Assembly (NCBI GenBank): GCA_019649035.1
Contig: BMAT01010317.1
Coordinates: 154,989-182,059, forward strand
DNA: 27,071 bases
Source of the DNA: Elysia marginata
Lineage: Eukaryota; Mollusca; Gastropoda; Plakobranchidae
Reading direction: 5' to 3'
Part shown: piece by piece, positions 12,601 through 20,837 of the stretch
Position numbering within the stretch: position 1 is the first letter of the stretch
Layout: each line of letters opens with the position of its first letter
Notes under the pieces: generated by a model
Told to the model about the DNA's origin: nothing
Seen by the model: the letters and a program-made list of their open reading frames with translations, nothing else
The model's database searches: none
Position numbers and translations under genes: made by a program

Positions 12601-15600
12601 AACGCAAAAGAGGAAAATCAGAATGTTAAAGAAAGTGACGAAGAGGAACACGAAGTCGAAAAAGACGAAAAAGACGATGTAAAAGAAAGAGTCAAATCAG
12701 TCGAACAAGAGAGAGAAAAAGAAGCAAACAAGGAGGAGAGAAGAAAAGAATCACACAAACAAGATGGAGGAAGACAAGACGAACAGGAGGAAGGAGAAGA
12801 AAAGCATGAACATGAGAACGAAAAAGAAAAAGAGAAACAGGAGAACATGAAAGGAAAAGACGAGCAAGAAGGAGAAAAAGACGAACAGGGGGATGTAAAA
12901 GAAAAAGACAGAAAAGAAGGAGAAAAAGACGAACAGGGGGATGCAAAAGAAAAAGACAAACAAGGAGAAAATGACGAACAGGGCGATATAAAAGAAAAAG
13001 ACAAACAAGGAGAAAAAGGCGAACCGGGGGATATAAAAGAAAAAGACGAGCAAGGGTGGAAAGAAAAAGACAAAGAGGAGGATGTAAAAGAAAAAGACTT
13101 AGAGGGAGAAGTAAAAGAAAATTACGGAAAACATGAAGGTACAGAAAAAGACGAAAAGGGAGATGTAAAAGAAAAAGACGAACCGGGAGATGTAAAAGAA
13201 AAAGACGAACAAGGAGATGTAAAAGAAAAAGACGAACAAGGAGGCGTAAAAGGAAAAGACGAACATCAGGATGTAAAAGGAAAAGACGAACATCAGGATG
13301 TAAAAGAAAAAGACGAACAGGGAGATGTAAAAGAAAGAGACGAACAAGGAGACGTAAAAGAAAGAGACGAACAAGGAGACGTTAAAGAAAAAGACGAACA
13401 AGGAGACGTAAAAGAAAAAGACGAACATCAGGATGTAAAAGAAAAAGACGAACATCAGGATGTAAAAGAAAAAGACGAACATCAGGATGTAAAAGAAAAA
13501 GACGAACAGGAAGATGTAAAAGAAAAAGACGAAAAGGGGGATATTAAAGAAATACACGAAATTCAGGATGTAAAAAGAAAAGACGAACGGGCGGTGGGGA
13601 GAGAAATAGACAGACTGGAGGATGTAAAGGAAAAAGGTAAGGAAGGCGGAAAAGAAGAGAAAGGCAAACAGGAGGGAGAACATGAAAAAGTGGAGGAGGG
13701 GATAGAAAACGAAAGAGATGAGGAGGAAGGAAAAGAGGACGAGGACGAAAAGGAAAGATATGAGGAGAATGCAAAAGAAAAAGATGAGGAAAACAAAAGA
13801 ACAAATGAGGAGGAAGAAAAAGAAAAAGATGAACGAGAAGGCAAGAAAGTGAAAGACGAACAGGAAGATGGAAAAGAAAAATACGGAGAAGAGTCTTGCT
13901 CTTGCAAGCGAGACTTTTTAAAAAATAGTCTGCCTAACCTCTCAGAAGAGCACAAAAGTTGTAACCAATTTTCAAATCTGGTTGAAAATGCAATATCTCA
14001 ATCGCAAGCAGAAATCCAAATCAATTCTAGTGAAAATACACATAAAGATGAAAACGTCAATTTCGAAAATACCTGGAACAAAACAGAGAAGCACCTAGAC
14101 GGTAACTCTGGCCCTTTTCAGACTGAAGAGTATTTAGATGAATCTAATGGTCTGATATGTACTGCAAGTCTTACCCACATATACCTTGATAGCAAATTCA
14201 AAAAGGATAATGTTGCAGGAACCAGTCTTGAGTTAGAGAGGGGTAAAGATGCAAAAGACGAATTAAGTCATGATAATGGCAACTTGAAGAAAATTTCGCC
14301 CGATAAAAATACACTTGGGTGTGCAAAAAGGAACGATGTAACGTATTTAAGTTCTGCAAAAACCAACAGAGAAAACACAGAAATTATTTCTTTCGGGATG
14401 GACAGAGAATGCTCGGATGGCCATAGCACTTTTCAAACTTCAAATGAAATGTTAGAAGGTAAAACTTTAGATGTGGAAAGAGACGCTTGTTCTACACTTT
14501 ACACAAAAGACGACAGTTGTAAAAACCATCTTCTGCTGAAGATTGAAGAGTTTGAAAATTGCAAGAGACATATTGAAGGTGATGGAGTGAAAGAAAGAAT
14601 GTATACCAATACGGAGGACATAGAGAAACCTTCTGAAAGCGTCAGTATCGGAACCGAATTGGTCATAACGCAAAATGTCGTCCAGAAACAAGATTCAAAA
14701 GTCAACGAATCTGTATGCATCAAAGGCAAGAAAAGAAAAGTTGTTGCAAAGTTTTTACAGGAGAGCTTTGATAAAAGTGCTCAAGGCGGCAATGCCTATG
14801 TTAGAGATAAAAGGAGCTCTCTGGATGAACAAGAAGTTTCTTTTACTCAGGAGTCAAGATCAGACTCATCTGAAATGCATCACCAAGTGTACAATGAAAG
14901 TAAAGTTAAAGCAATGGTACTGGTCGGTGAAAGTATGTCAGAAAATTCCAGTTTCGGTTCTTTGAAGCCTAAGCCTCTTACGCTTGTAAAAAAGCGTCAG
15001 CAAAAATTAGCCTTTGAGGGTATAAGCAATGACGGACTCTTTTACAAAAAAGAAATAGAGAGCAAGATGCCTAAATGCCACTCGGATATGAAGGTTAGCA
15101 ATCAGTCAATCTTGGATTTGCCCCTCAAAATTTGTGTCAAGTCCAATGATTCTCATTTACCCGACGTGTGCGCCGAGACAAAACAAGTTGCTCAATTAAG
15201 CAGCAAAGAACAACAAGCAGACAACTTGTCTTACGTGAAAAAGCTGCTTTCTGCTAACTCTTTACAACCTGGTGCATATGGTGGCAAACGCGGCATTGAA
15301 TGCGATGTAAGTTATTTTAATACACCCGATTTAGAATTTAACGAAGATCACATACCTATTCCAAACCGGCAGTTCGAAACCATGGACCAGCCCCGAAGCC
15401 AGTCTAATGTTAAACAATCGCAAGACTATGAAAAGATTATAAGAGATGAACTTATTGCTTGGGGGCTCAACAAAATCTTAGATGTCTATGGACTTGATGA
15501 AACGCTACAGAAAAAGTCAGGCATGAGTGAGTTATATTCACCGAAAGAAGTTAAGAACAGTCTCTGCCCTGATCCTACAAAGTTGAACCCTCAATCAGAG

Positions 15601-17778
15601 CTACCTGACTTCCTCCACAATTGTGTTAGTTTTGATGACCACACGTGCAATACATTGAGGATCATTTTTGGATATGACGGTCCAGAGAAACTGGACAGGT
15701 TGGTAAAGTGTATAAAATCCTATTTGGATGAAGATTTTTCTGATGTTGAGAAAAACGCATTTAATAATGAAGGGTTCAGCAGAGCAGTACAGAAACTTTG
15801 CAGAATGGCCTTATCAAAAGATTCAATACCTACCTCACAAACTAATGGCTTTAAATCTATGCCAAAAACTGATGCCTTTGCAGAGCAGGGATCAAATTCA
15901 AACACAGTAACAGCCCCAGGGGTGTATTACTTAGAAAACATTGAAAATGGTATTGCTGAGAATAAATTTGTTGACAAGCATGACTTTTCAAACGAAAACC
16001 ACTACCAGCGTAAAAAGTACCCAGATTCAAATAGTTTAGGAAGACCACAAGATCTTTCTGGAACCAAAATGGGGGTGTCAGTACAGGATGGCCAAGGCCA
16101 AGACAGTCTTGTAAGCTCACGATCTGTGCCAACACAACAGCCTGCTAGTTTGGACTCTACTTATTTAACGCAAGGAGGCACACAACAACAAAAGGTAGAT
16201 CCAACCTATTCCACTGCTGCGATATCAACAAACCCAGCAAAAGAAGTGTACAGTTCTTTCCCTGATCTAACGTCGGACGGTGAAAAGTTTTCAACTGGCT
16301 CTCAAGGGGCATTGCTGCACGATCAGCGACCTTACCAGCAATGTAGCACAGATTATGAAGCGCTTTGTCATCAAGACCTAGAGCAAAATTTTTCGGAAAG
16401 AGAAAGCAGATTTCATAGACCAAATTGGGGGCCGAAAAAGAAATACCCGCAAATTCTTCAAGCAGAGCCTCAACTTAGTAACTTTCAGATGAATAGCTTT
16501 CAGAACCAATTACATTCAACTCAAATGTATGGAAGTCAATATCAAAACGAAAGACAGTTACAACACCACGGGTCTTCGATTCACAACTCTAGGCTGCGAA
16601 TGTACCTGAAATTAAGACACGACACAACTGTGGGGAACGCCAGGCCAAAAAGTAATGACGTAAGAAGTTGGTGGCAAGCTAACCAGTTCAGACATCCCAA
16701 TCACAATGCCGGCTACGTGCCGAACCAAGTTTCAAACCCAAACAATTGGATGTCGCAAGAACAACACAATGTTTATCATTCTGCTCAAAAGAGATACGGT
16801 CATAATCTTGGATTTGATGCAACACACTTGTCCTCCAGGTACCAGCCCCGATATCAAGCGGTTCAATTTAACCAAAACCCCTCAATGCCTATGTATGATC
16901 AACTGCTTCCAGGACATACCAGTTTGAATTCCCAAACTCCGAACCAGGCCTTTACGCATATAAGACATTCAAACTTAAACCACAAATACCAATCATCACA
17001 AACATTTCCGGCCTTTTCATCAGGTGGTTCTGCACCTCGAGGCCACTTTAGCTTACCGTACAGGGAAGAATATTCAAGTGAAGCTACGAATCAATACCAA
17101 TCTTCGGTAAACTCCGCTGTGGATCCTCCGACTGAATGGTTTAGACACCTTCTAGGGAAAAAGCAGAATTATAAGCATCCGCAAGATGCACAGACATTGG
17201 AACCCAACGCATCGCTAAATAACCAACAGAGACGGCTGCAGAAGCAGGCGCAAGATGAACCATCGGAAGCTTGGCTACAACCATCATCAAGCCCTCCACA
17301 AACTTGGCAAAAACAAAAAACCAAGGCAACTGAAGAGCCTAAACCACAACGCAAGCATCAAAAGGCGAAACAAAAATTTTCTCAGCATCAAGAAAAAGAC
17401 CAAACACAACAATTTCTATTTCAGCAGCATCATAAATCACCAGTACGCGAACAACGAGTAAAAGAGGAACAGCCGCAACAAGAGCAAAAGGAGCAAGGAC
17501 AACTACGCCAAACAGAGCACCAACAGACGCAGCAAGAGCAGCTACACAACGCCACATTGTCCCCGGAAGTCAATCCGTTAGCACCATTACAGATCATAGA
17601 CTATCTTTTTAATTTTTCATCAGGAGCTGGTCGGCGTTTGATGACCCAGAATACCCGGGTAGAGCATCAACGGCACCCACAGCATCCTAACCCTCCACAT
17701 TCCAGACGGAATCAACAGCAACGCATTTTTCAACCACGGCGAGCACACAATGGATCACAGGGTGCAAAAGAAAAATGA
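255..17778 (+). CDS. Giant arrestin-domain protein with a ~2,760-residue low-complexity tail (5' partial, 7 exons seen)
   Basis: Coding exons are 255-371, 1290-1470, 2761-2845, 3159-3356, 6205-6411, 8324-8420 and 9500-17778. All introns are GT-AG and all phases join, giving 3,053 residues and a TGA stop at 17776. The first six exons read as both halves of an arrestin fold. The N half has the hallmark LPFSFTLPES followed by a VEYELEM strand; the C half has a SAVRITGKLSRTVFAIGDVA strand pair and ends in DYRLKVIVELPG. The pattern is closest to alpha-arrestins (ARRDC/TXNIP), which are membrane-trafficking adaptors of roughly 400 residues, usually with C-terminal PPxY motifs that recruit NEDD4-family ubiquitin ligases. 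I see no PPxY here. The tail dwarfs the fold and is mostly disordered in composition. Function is unknown; a scaffold or adaptor role is inference. The start codon and first strands lie upstream of the window. Arrestin call is firm; exact ortholog not recognised. Confidence 0.83.
372..1289 (+). other. Intron between exons a and b
   Basis: 918 bases, GT-AG. Contains short AT-rich runs and a small GTGTGTGTG run near 1099. I see no gene or mobile element in it. Confidence 0.65.
1290..1470 (+). CDS. Exon b: arrestin N-domain core
   Basis: Acceptor CCACAG ends at 1289 and donor GTGAGA starts at 1471. The peptide reads SIVEGGSLCRMFKELPFSFT, then LPESSLLPSHYSDENVHVEY and ELEMMLVFCPACGEFGKEE. This is the diagnostic arrestin N-domain stretch: a turn with G, the PFSF-x-LP strand, an LPSxY-type loop, then a V-x-V-x-YE-x-E strand. 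CPAC sits where the fold normally has a loop. It starts on the last two bases of a codon and ends on two bases (CA), completed by the next exon as Gln. Confidence 0.85.
1471..2760 (+). other. Intron between exons b and c
   Basis: 1,290 bases, GT-AG. AT-rich and unremarkable; the open frame near 2298-2522 has no recognisable content. No repeats of note. Confidence 0.65.
2761..2845 (+). CDS. Exon c: arrestin inter-domain link
   Basis: Acceptor CTCAG ends at 2760 after a T-rich tract; donor GTAAGA starts at 2846. The exon is 85 bases: one completing base plus 28 codons, leaving phase 0. The peptide HDGCEQPWLLLSKLFIQRKE is followed by LIFPLSIY. In alpha-arrestins this region carries the last N-domain strands (a pattern like PI-x-V) before the hinge. 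The assignment rests on exact phase, good splice sites and position rather than on a strong motif. Confidence 0.7.
2846..3158 (+). other. Intron between exons c and d
   Basis: 313 bases, GT-AG, the shortest intron of the gene. Nothing else seen in it. Confidence 0.65.
3159..3356 (+). CDS. Exon d: start of arrestin C-domain
   Basis: Acceptor CACTAG ends at 3158 and the donor GTAAGT at 3357 is a consensus site. It is 66 codons, phase 0 on both sides. The peptide starts EPTEFEKTILVHEEEKLISA and contains VRITGKLSRTVFAIGDVAHV, then ends ERQIRATFATFLIQ. The order (strand, R-x-x-F/Y-x-x-G-D/E, strand, then an I-x-A-x-x-x-x-L-x-Q strand) is the typical alpha-arrestin C-domain opening. Confidence 0.85.
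4960..5100 (+). repeat. Pyrimidine-rich low-complexity stretch
   Basis: Mostly C and T, including a C run at about 4967-4976 and several CTCTCTC words. Intronic simple sequence. Confidence 0.6.
5128..5145 (+). repeat. Short AGAAT pentamer microsatellite
   Basis: About three and a half copies of the AGAAT pentamer in the long intron. Confidence 0.6.
6047..6114 (+). repeat. ATT trinucleotide microsatellite
   Basis: A pure ATT run from about 6051 to 6087 with interrupted copies either side, about 100 bases upstream of the exon e acceptor. The wider stretch 5900-6140 is T-rich with many TTA and TTG words. Confidence 0.85.
6205..6411 (+). CDS. Exon e: arrestin C-domain middle
   Basis: Acceptor TCTACAG ends at 6204 and donor GTATGG starts at 6412. 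It is 69 codons, phase 0 on both sides. The peptide EVNMVKNKKTTLKRVMKTDL continues through an acidic and hydrophobic stretch, FRFRLAIDNILPSADI, to SFKVDYRLK. This matches the arrestin C-domain order of a K-rich strand, an L-x-I-x-x-x-LP strand and the F-x-V-x-Y-x-L-K strand. The donor is weaker than the others (GTATGG) but is the only one that keeps frame with the next exon. Confidence 0.85.
6582..6666 (+). repeat. CT dinucleotide microsatellite containing four N bases
   Basis: About 85 bases of CT repeat with a few TTCT interruptions; bases 6625-6628 are undetermined (N). The true length is therefore unknown. Confidence 0.9.
7235..7572 (-). mobile_element. tRNA-derived SINE (Lys-like head), minus strand
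   Basis: On the minus strand, starting near 7572, a tRNA-like head shows an A-box-like TTTGCTCAGTGG and a perfect pol III B box GGTTCGATTCC (complement of 7506-7516). The anticodon-loop region reads GACTTTTGATC, close to tRNA-Lys(UUU). The body runs leftward for about 260 bases to an A/T-homopolymer tail near 7226-7245. It is too long and has too poor an acceptor-stem fit for a working tRNA gene. I found no clear target-site duplication, so the ends are approximate. Confidence 0.7.
7746..8045 (+). mobile_element. tRNA-derived SINE with a conserved central core, plus strand
   Basis: The head carries an A box (TGGCCTAGCGG) and a perfect B box (GGTTCGACCCC). A 20-base core at 7909-7928, TGTCAGGATAATGTGACTGG, recurs with 18 of 20 matches in the SINE at 22462-22712. 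An imperfect 11-base target duplication, TCATAGGCTAG at 7735-7745 and TCATGGGCTAG at 8046-8056 (10 of 11), sets the ends. The 3' end is CAAC/CAAAC-rich. Confidence 0.75.
8324..8420 (+). CDS. Exon f: end of arrestin C-domain
   Basis: Acceptor TTGCAG ends at 8323 and donor GTAAGC starts at 8421. Thirty-two codons plus one base encode VIVELPGVNHALDVMNQDIF followed by IIEDSPLHRQQC. Joined to the previous exon it gives DYRLKVIVELPG, then NQDIFIIED, the usual final two strands of an arrestin (Y-x-L-x-V...P/D-I-x-I). The trailing G plus GT of the next exon makes a Gly codon, so the frame enters the giant exon cleanly. Confidence 0.85.
8421..9499 (+). other. Intron between exons f and g
   Basis: 1,079 bases, GT-AG, AT-rich, with a short CA run at about 9061-9074. 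No gene or mobile element seen. Confidence 0.65.
9500..17778 (+). CDS. Exon g: single giant terminal exon encoding the tail
   Basis: Acceptor TTTCAG ends at 9499; the frame then stays open for 8,276 bases to TGA at 17776-17778. The first in-frame ATG is only at 9649, so this is a 3' exon and not a separate gene. By composition I divide it as follows. About 9502-10380 looks folded. 10381-11835 is an S/N/K/E/C linker. 11836-11925 is strongly basic. About 12000-13893 is K/E/D/Q/G repeats. 13894-15420 is another polar linker. 15421-15826 looks helical. 15827-17775 is Q/N/S/P/Y-rich. No transmembrane segment, signal peptide or known catalytic motif is apparent. An exon this long with a near-continuous low-complexity product is unusual. 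Confidence 0.88.
9541..10380 (+). other. Unrecognised folded-looking segment just after the arrestin fold
   Basis: About 280 residues with ordinary globular composition, unlike the rest of the tail. It starts with a likely helical part (SPLEKLLAKIKVNM, then KKDVKKAIKMINDGLLYLLF), then a charged RKEELERRKAERKIGKK helix, a basic RKCLRNHLKDTLVRLVHHRH helix and an aromatic-rich part (GRTWRVCTFGHQLFSSL). Near the end Cys and His cluster: VCHLMC, TH and RCFH around 10211-10265, and HHCLDC at 10318-10335. This spacing could bind a metal, but I do not recognise a named zinc-finger family. It may be a real domain restricted to this protein family. Confidence 0.45.
11836..11925 (+). other. Basic cluster, candidate nuclear or nucleolar localisation signal
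   Basis: Thirty residues of the tail, of which about 17 are Lys or Arg: RKIHKKRTHAIQRKK followed by TGKKAAKRKRANKGK. KKAAKRKR fits a monopartite signal, and the whole stretch could act as a bipartite one. It sits just before the acidic repeat region. Such clusters can also bind RNA or acidic lipids, so nuclear targeting is inference. Confidence 0.45.
12871..13053 (+). repeat. Coding tandem repeat, four units of 45-48 bp
   Basis: Four consecutive in-frame units at 12871-12918, 12919-12963, 12964-13008 and 13009-13053 encode GEKDEQGDVKEKDRKE, GEKDEQGDAKEKDKQ, GENDEQGDIKEKDKQ and GEKGEPGDIKEKDEQ. Each contains the DEQGD-x-KEKD core of the shorter 27-bp array downstream with an added GEK-type spacer, so both arrays probably grew from the same ancestral segment. 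Confidence 0.8.
13162..13593 (+). repeat. Coding minisatellite: 16 tandem 27-bp units (nine residues each)
   Basis: Sixteen exact 27-bp steps, all in frame, with consensus DVKEKDEQG. Units vary mainly at the last two residues (QG or HQ) and at residues 4-5 (EK, ER or GK). HQ-type units lie in runs (units 4-5 and 10-12) and the two ER units (7-8) are adjacent, which indicates local duplication by slippage or unequal exchange. The last two units are degenerate. Copy number is likely to vary between alleles. Confidence 0.9.
15421..15826 (+). other. Helical-looking island in the tail
   Basis: About 135 residues with regular hydrophobic spacing between two polar stretches: YEKIIRDELIAWGLNKILDV, then a linker, LPDFLHNCVSF, NTLRIIFGYDGPEKLDRLVK, and FSRAVQKLCRMALSKDS. 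It looks like three or more amphipathic helices and could be a small interaction domain. I do not recognise a family. Confidence 0.4.
15827..17775 (+). other. Q/N/S/P/Y-rich prion-like C-terminus
   Basis: About 650 residues dominated by Gln, Asn, Ser, Pro, Tyr and His, ending in dense Gln runs (for example HQQTQQEQLH). Two short hydrophobic patches stand out: PTEWFRHLLGKK near 17122 and APLQIIDYLFNFSSGAGRRL near 17581. Both could be linear binding motifs. The composition resembles prion-like domains that drive condensate formation; that behaviour is inference from composition only. Confidence 0.6.
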
Positions 17779-18530
17779 ACTCCCATATCATAAATTACCA
17801 CAGGCGTTTTAAATCTAAAAATTCTTTAATTGCCACGCAATAACCTTATTCAAGTAAGTCTATAGAACTTTTAACGTTTATTTTTTATGTTTAGAAGAAC
17901 AGCTTTACTAGCATAGGCCTGTCAATTTTGTGGTTTTTACGAGTACATGTGCGCAGTTTTTATTGTTTTTTTTAACTGCTTTCTATTTTCTTGACTTTGT
18001 TTTCGTTGGTATTTTAATTACCTTTTTTATATATTTGGCTCAAAGATTGGTTTTTAAAATATCTTAAACATTGTATTATATATTCGAACATTGTTTTTAT
18101 CTTTTTTCAAAGGAGACATTTTTTTGTAAACTAAAGTTTTTAAAAGTTTAAGTTGCACATAAGAAGAAATGCGTGTTGATCTATTTACGATTAAACGTGT
18201 TAGTTAAAAAAGCTTTTCTTAATAATTGTAGTAAACTTAATACACACGTTGTTTTAAATTTTCTTTTATAGTTTATGCAATACGTATCTAAAATATACTT
18301 GCATAATGATTACAACATTGCAATTGCAATTTTATGACACTTTTGTCAAATTTTTATGCACAGCTTGTAAAACATTTTATCAAGATTTACATTAAAATAA
18401 TTATTCTGCTTTTCTGTTTGTGAAAATTAAAACGTATGTTTTTTTTTTAATGGAAGTTTTAAATAAACAAGCATTGCTGTCCATTAACCTCTATAATTAA
18501 GCGTATAAAATAAATACATGTTGTTGCTGT
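17779..18530 (+). other. 3' untranslated region
   Basis: AT-rich, no open frame of note, running from the stop codon to the poly(A) signals. The end is set only by the signals, not by transcript evidence. Confidence 0.6.
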
Positions 18531-18585
18531 TAATGTTGTTTTTGCATTTCACTTTGTTGTAGTTTCTATGTTGTTGTTTTTGTTT
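18462..18585 (+). terminator. Poly(A) signals and downstream GT-rich element
   Basis: Two canonical AATAAA hexamers lie at 18462-18467 and 18509-18514. From about 18519 to 18585 the strand is rich in TGTTGTT and TTTGT, the expected downstream element for cleavage. Together they make a convincing 3' end for the arrestin-tail gene. Confidence 0.65.
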
Positions 18586-20835
18586 AGCGTATACTTTTAT
18601 GTCATTGTGTGCCGCACAAATGTCTTGGCTTTACGTGTTTTGTCTTGATTTTCCAATGAAAACTTTCTTGGACCAAAAAAAAAAACATAACGAAACATCA
18701 AAACATTTTATTTAGAGCTAAACTATAGTTGATAAAGTCGGAAGATTCAAATATGATACAATTTTTATTTGGAAACGATTTGATGTTCTCGACATTAAAC
18801 ATCTAATTCCAAGAGTATCTGGAAAAATCCTAGTGTAATTAAAAAAAGAAACGTACTACGTTTTCAAATTATGCAACTATCACAAAATCACAGTTTGTAT
18901 GTCTATGTCCCCGCAATTTGTGTGGTGTATAGTGAAAGCCAGTAATCGGTACAAAGCTGGGCCCAAACTCAAAATGTACAAAAAATTGTCTCCCAACCAG
19001 TCGAAATGAATTAAGTGTTGCAAATTTCACATTACCTGGCGTTAGCGTTTTGTTGATGCATACTGGAAGTTTACAATATTGCTTTTAACTATCATAATTT
19101 TGGAGACAAAAAGCGTAATTATAAAATCAAGTCAAGATAAAACAGTGAAAATCTACTTCTAAAGTCGTTTTTCTCAGCTCCTCCAGATTAAAATTCCGAT
19201 ATGTTAATCGTTTGGAAAGTTTGGGAGACAGAGACGACTACTTTATGCTATACCAAAAACTGCAAGGCTACTAAAAAGGTAAAACTTTATCCTCAAGCTA
19301 TTGTATTTGAGGAAACAATATTTATCTTTTTTGTTAGAATACATAAGTTAAAATTAAGATGTGTTATGCTTTTAATCCCAAGAACATCAATTTGTGACGC
19401 ATGGTATGCGGAAACGCAGCTTATATATCACACTTCTTCATAGAGCAATGCTACGTTCAAAACATTTTAGTTGCTTCCAAGAAAGACCGAAATCTAAAGG
19501 TTTTTTTTTCTTTTTTGTTTTGTTTTCTTACAATTTTTTTTAAATTTTGCTTGCTGTTATGGTTTGTTAAGACTGTTACTATATCAATATCAGGAGAATT
19601 AATTTAATGTTGGAAAGACAGTTTGAAGGCAAACTTGGTTAAACCTTAACACACCTGGCTTTCAAAATGGCTTTCAACCTCTCAACCAGTCCAAATGAAT
19701 CGAATGTCAGATTTCACGTTCAAAGGCCTTTCTACTTTCATCAATAAATTCTTGTGAGCTTCCAAGTATTAAGTTTCATGAAAGTATCAATATTTGGCAA
19801 AGAGGCATTAAAATATATCTTGATTTAAAATGTTGAGATAATGAAGAAAAAAGACATTTAATGGTTGTATTCTTACATTATAATTTCTAACATGCGATTT
19901 ATTTCGGCTGGTTACCAGACAAATATAGGTAGCCTCGATAGTCTTAAAATCCAATTCAGTTGGAAGAAAAAATGTGTATTAAACCCGTTAAAGTTTTAAA
20001 TCACTCAGTGATACTTTGTCTTGTTGTAACATTATTTTTCATAGTTTGACATTATATTGGCATTATATTTGAATGCAATAATCAAAGTAGCAATGGCGTC
20101 AAACAAGTAAAAAGCAAGTTTTGAAACAATACACGACAAAATTAAAAACTACAGGTTAAAAATTTATTACGGCCTTTACAGTACTTGGAAATAGGTTTTT
20201 AAAATGCAAAAAGTCATTTTGGTAAAATTTATCTTTGAACTCTTTTCTGTTTAGCATTTACTTTCAATGATACCTTACGGACATATCAAAACAATTCCAC
20301 AATTATGTTATTATAGACAAGTATAAAATCAACAACAACAAATTACACACACAAAACAAAACAAAATAGCATCAAAATGTGCGATCTTTCTTTGGTTTAC
20401 TTTATTAGATTAAAAAAGACAATTCACAGTTGCATGCCTTAGGTTTTTAAACATAAAAAAAACATTAAATTTCATTAATTACCAAAACAGATTTTCAATT
20501 TAACCGAAATGGCATTTTACTTTTTTTTAATTCCTCCTCTTACATGAATGAAATTTTAATGCACGGAGGTTAAGTTCTATTTATTACAGAAAATCATACA
20601 AGAAAAAAAAATATACGTATAAGTCTAGGATGAAATGATAGATCATTTACAATGTCCACTTGTGCAACCAAATAAACTACCTACCCAAATTCTGAGGCTT
20701 TAGCTTTTGACTGTCCTGGAATGCTTTTGAAAATCAAATAAAGAGAAGCAAGAGGAATTCTAACATAATCTAAAAGAATTTATTTATAAACCAATTGTGT
20801 TATCTTAAATAAAAATTCTGTATAGTGTAGCATAA
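18586..20835. other. AT-rich intergenic sequence
   Basis: No convincing gene on either strand; the few short open frames have no recognisable content. A weak similarity links 18988-19031 and 19679-19721 (see findings). Otherwise nothing seen. Confidence 0.5.
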
Positions 20836-20837
20836 TA

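Larger units (their letters stand above)
12000..13893 (+). other. Long purine-rich coding tract (K/E/D/Q/G region)
   Basis: For about 1.9 kb the coding strand is overwhelmingly A and G, because the product is nearly all Lys, Glu, Asp, Arg, Gln and Gly. The opposite strand shows long open frames rich in Phe, Leu and Ser that are by-products of this bias. Repeated KEKDE-type words fill the tract beyond the two clean arrays. A product of this kind would be a highly charged, mixed-sign polyampholyte and probably unstructured. Confidence 0.8.

Noticed and set aside
11714-13955. Many minus-strand open frames rich in Phe, Leu and Ser
   Set aside because: They are the complement of the purine-rich K/E coding tract, where stop codons are rare on the other strand by composition.
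9541-17778. A separate single-exon gene starting with GTG at 9541
   Set aside because: The open frame continues upstream into a good splice acceptor at 9499 and joins exon f in phase; no ATG starts it before 9649. It is the last exon of the arrestin gene.
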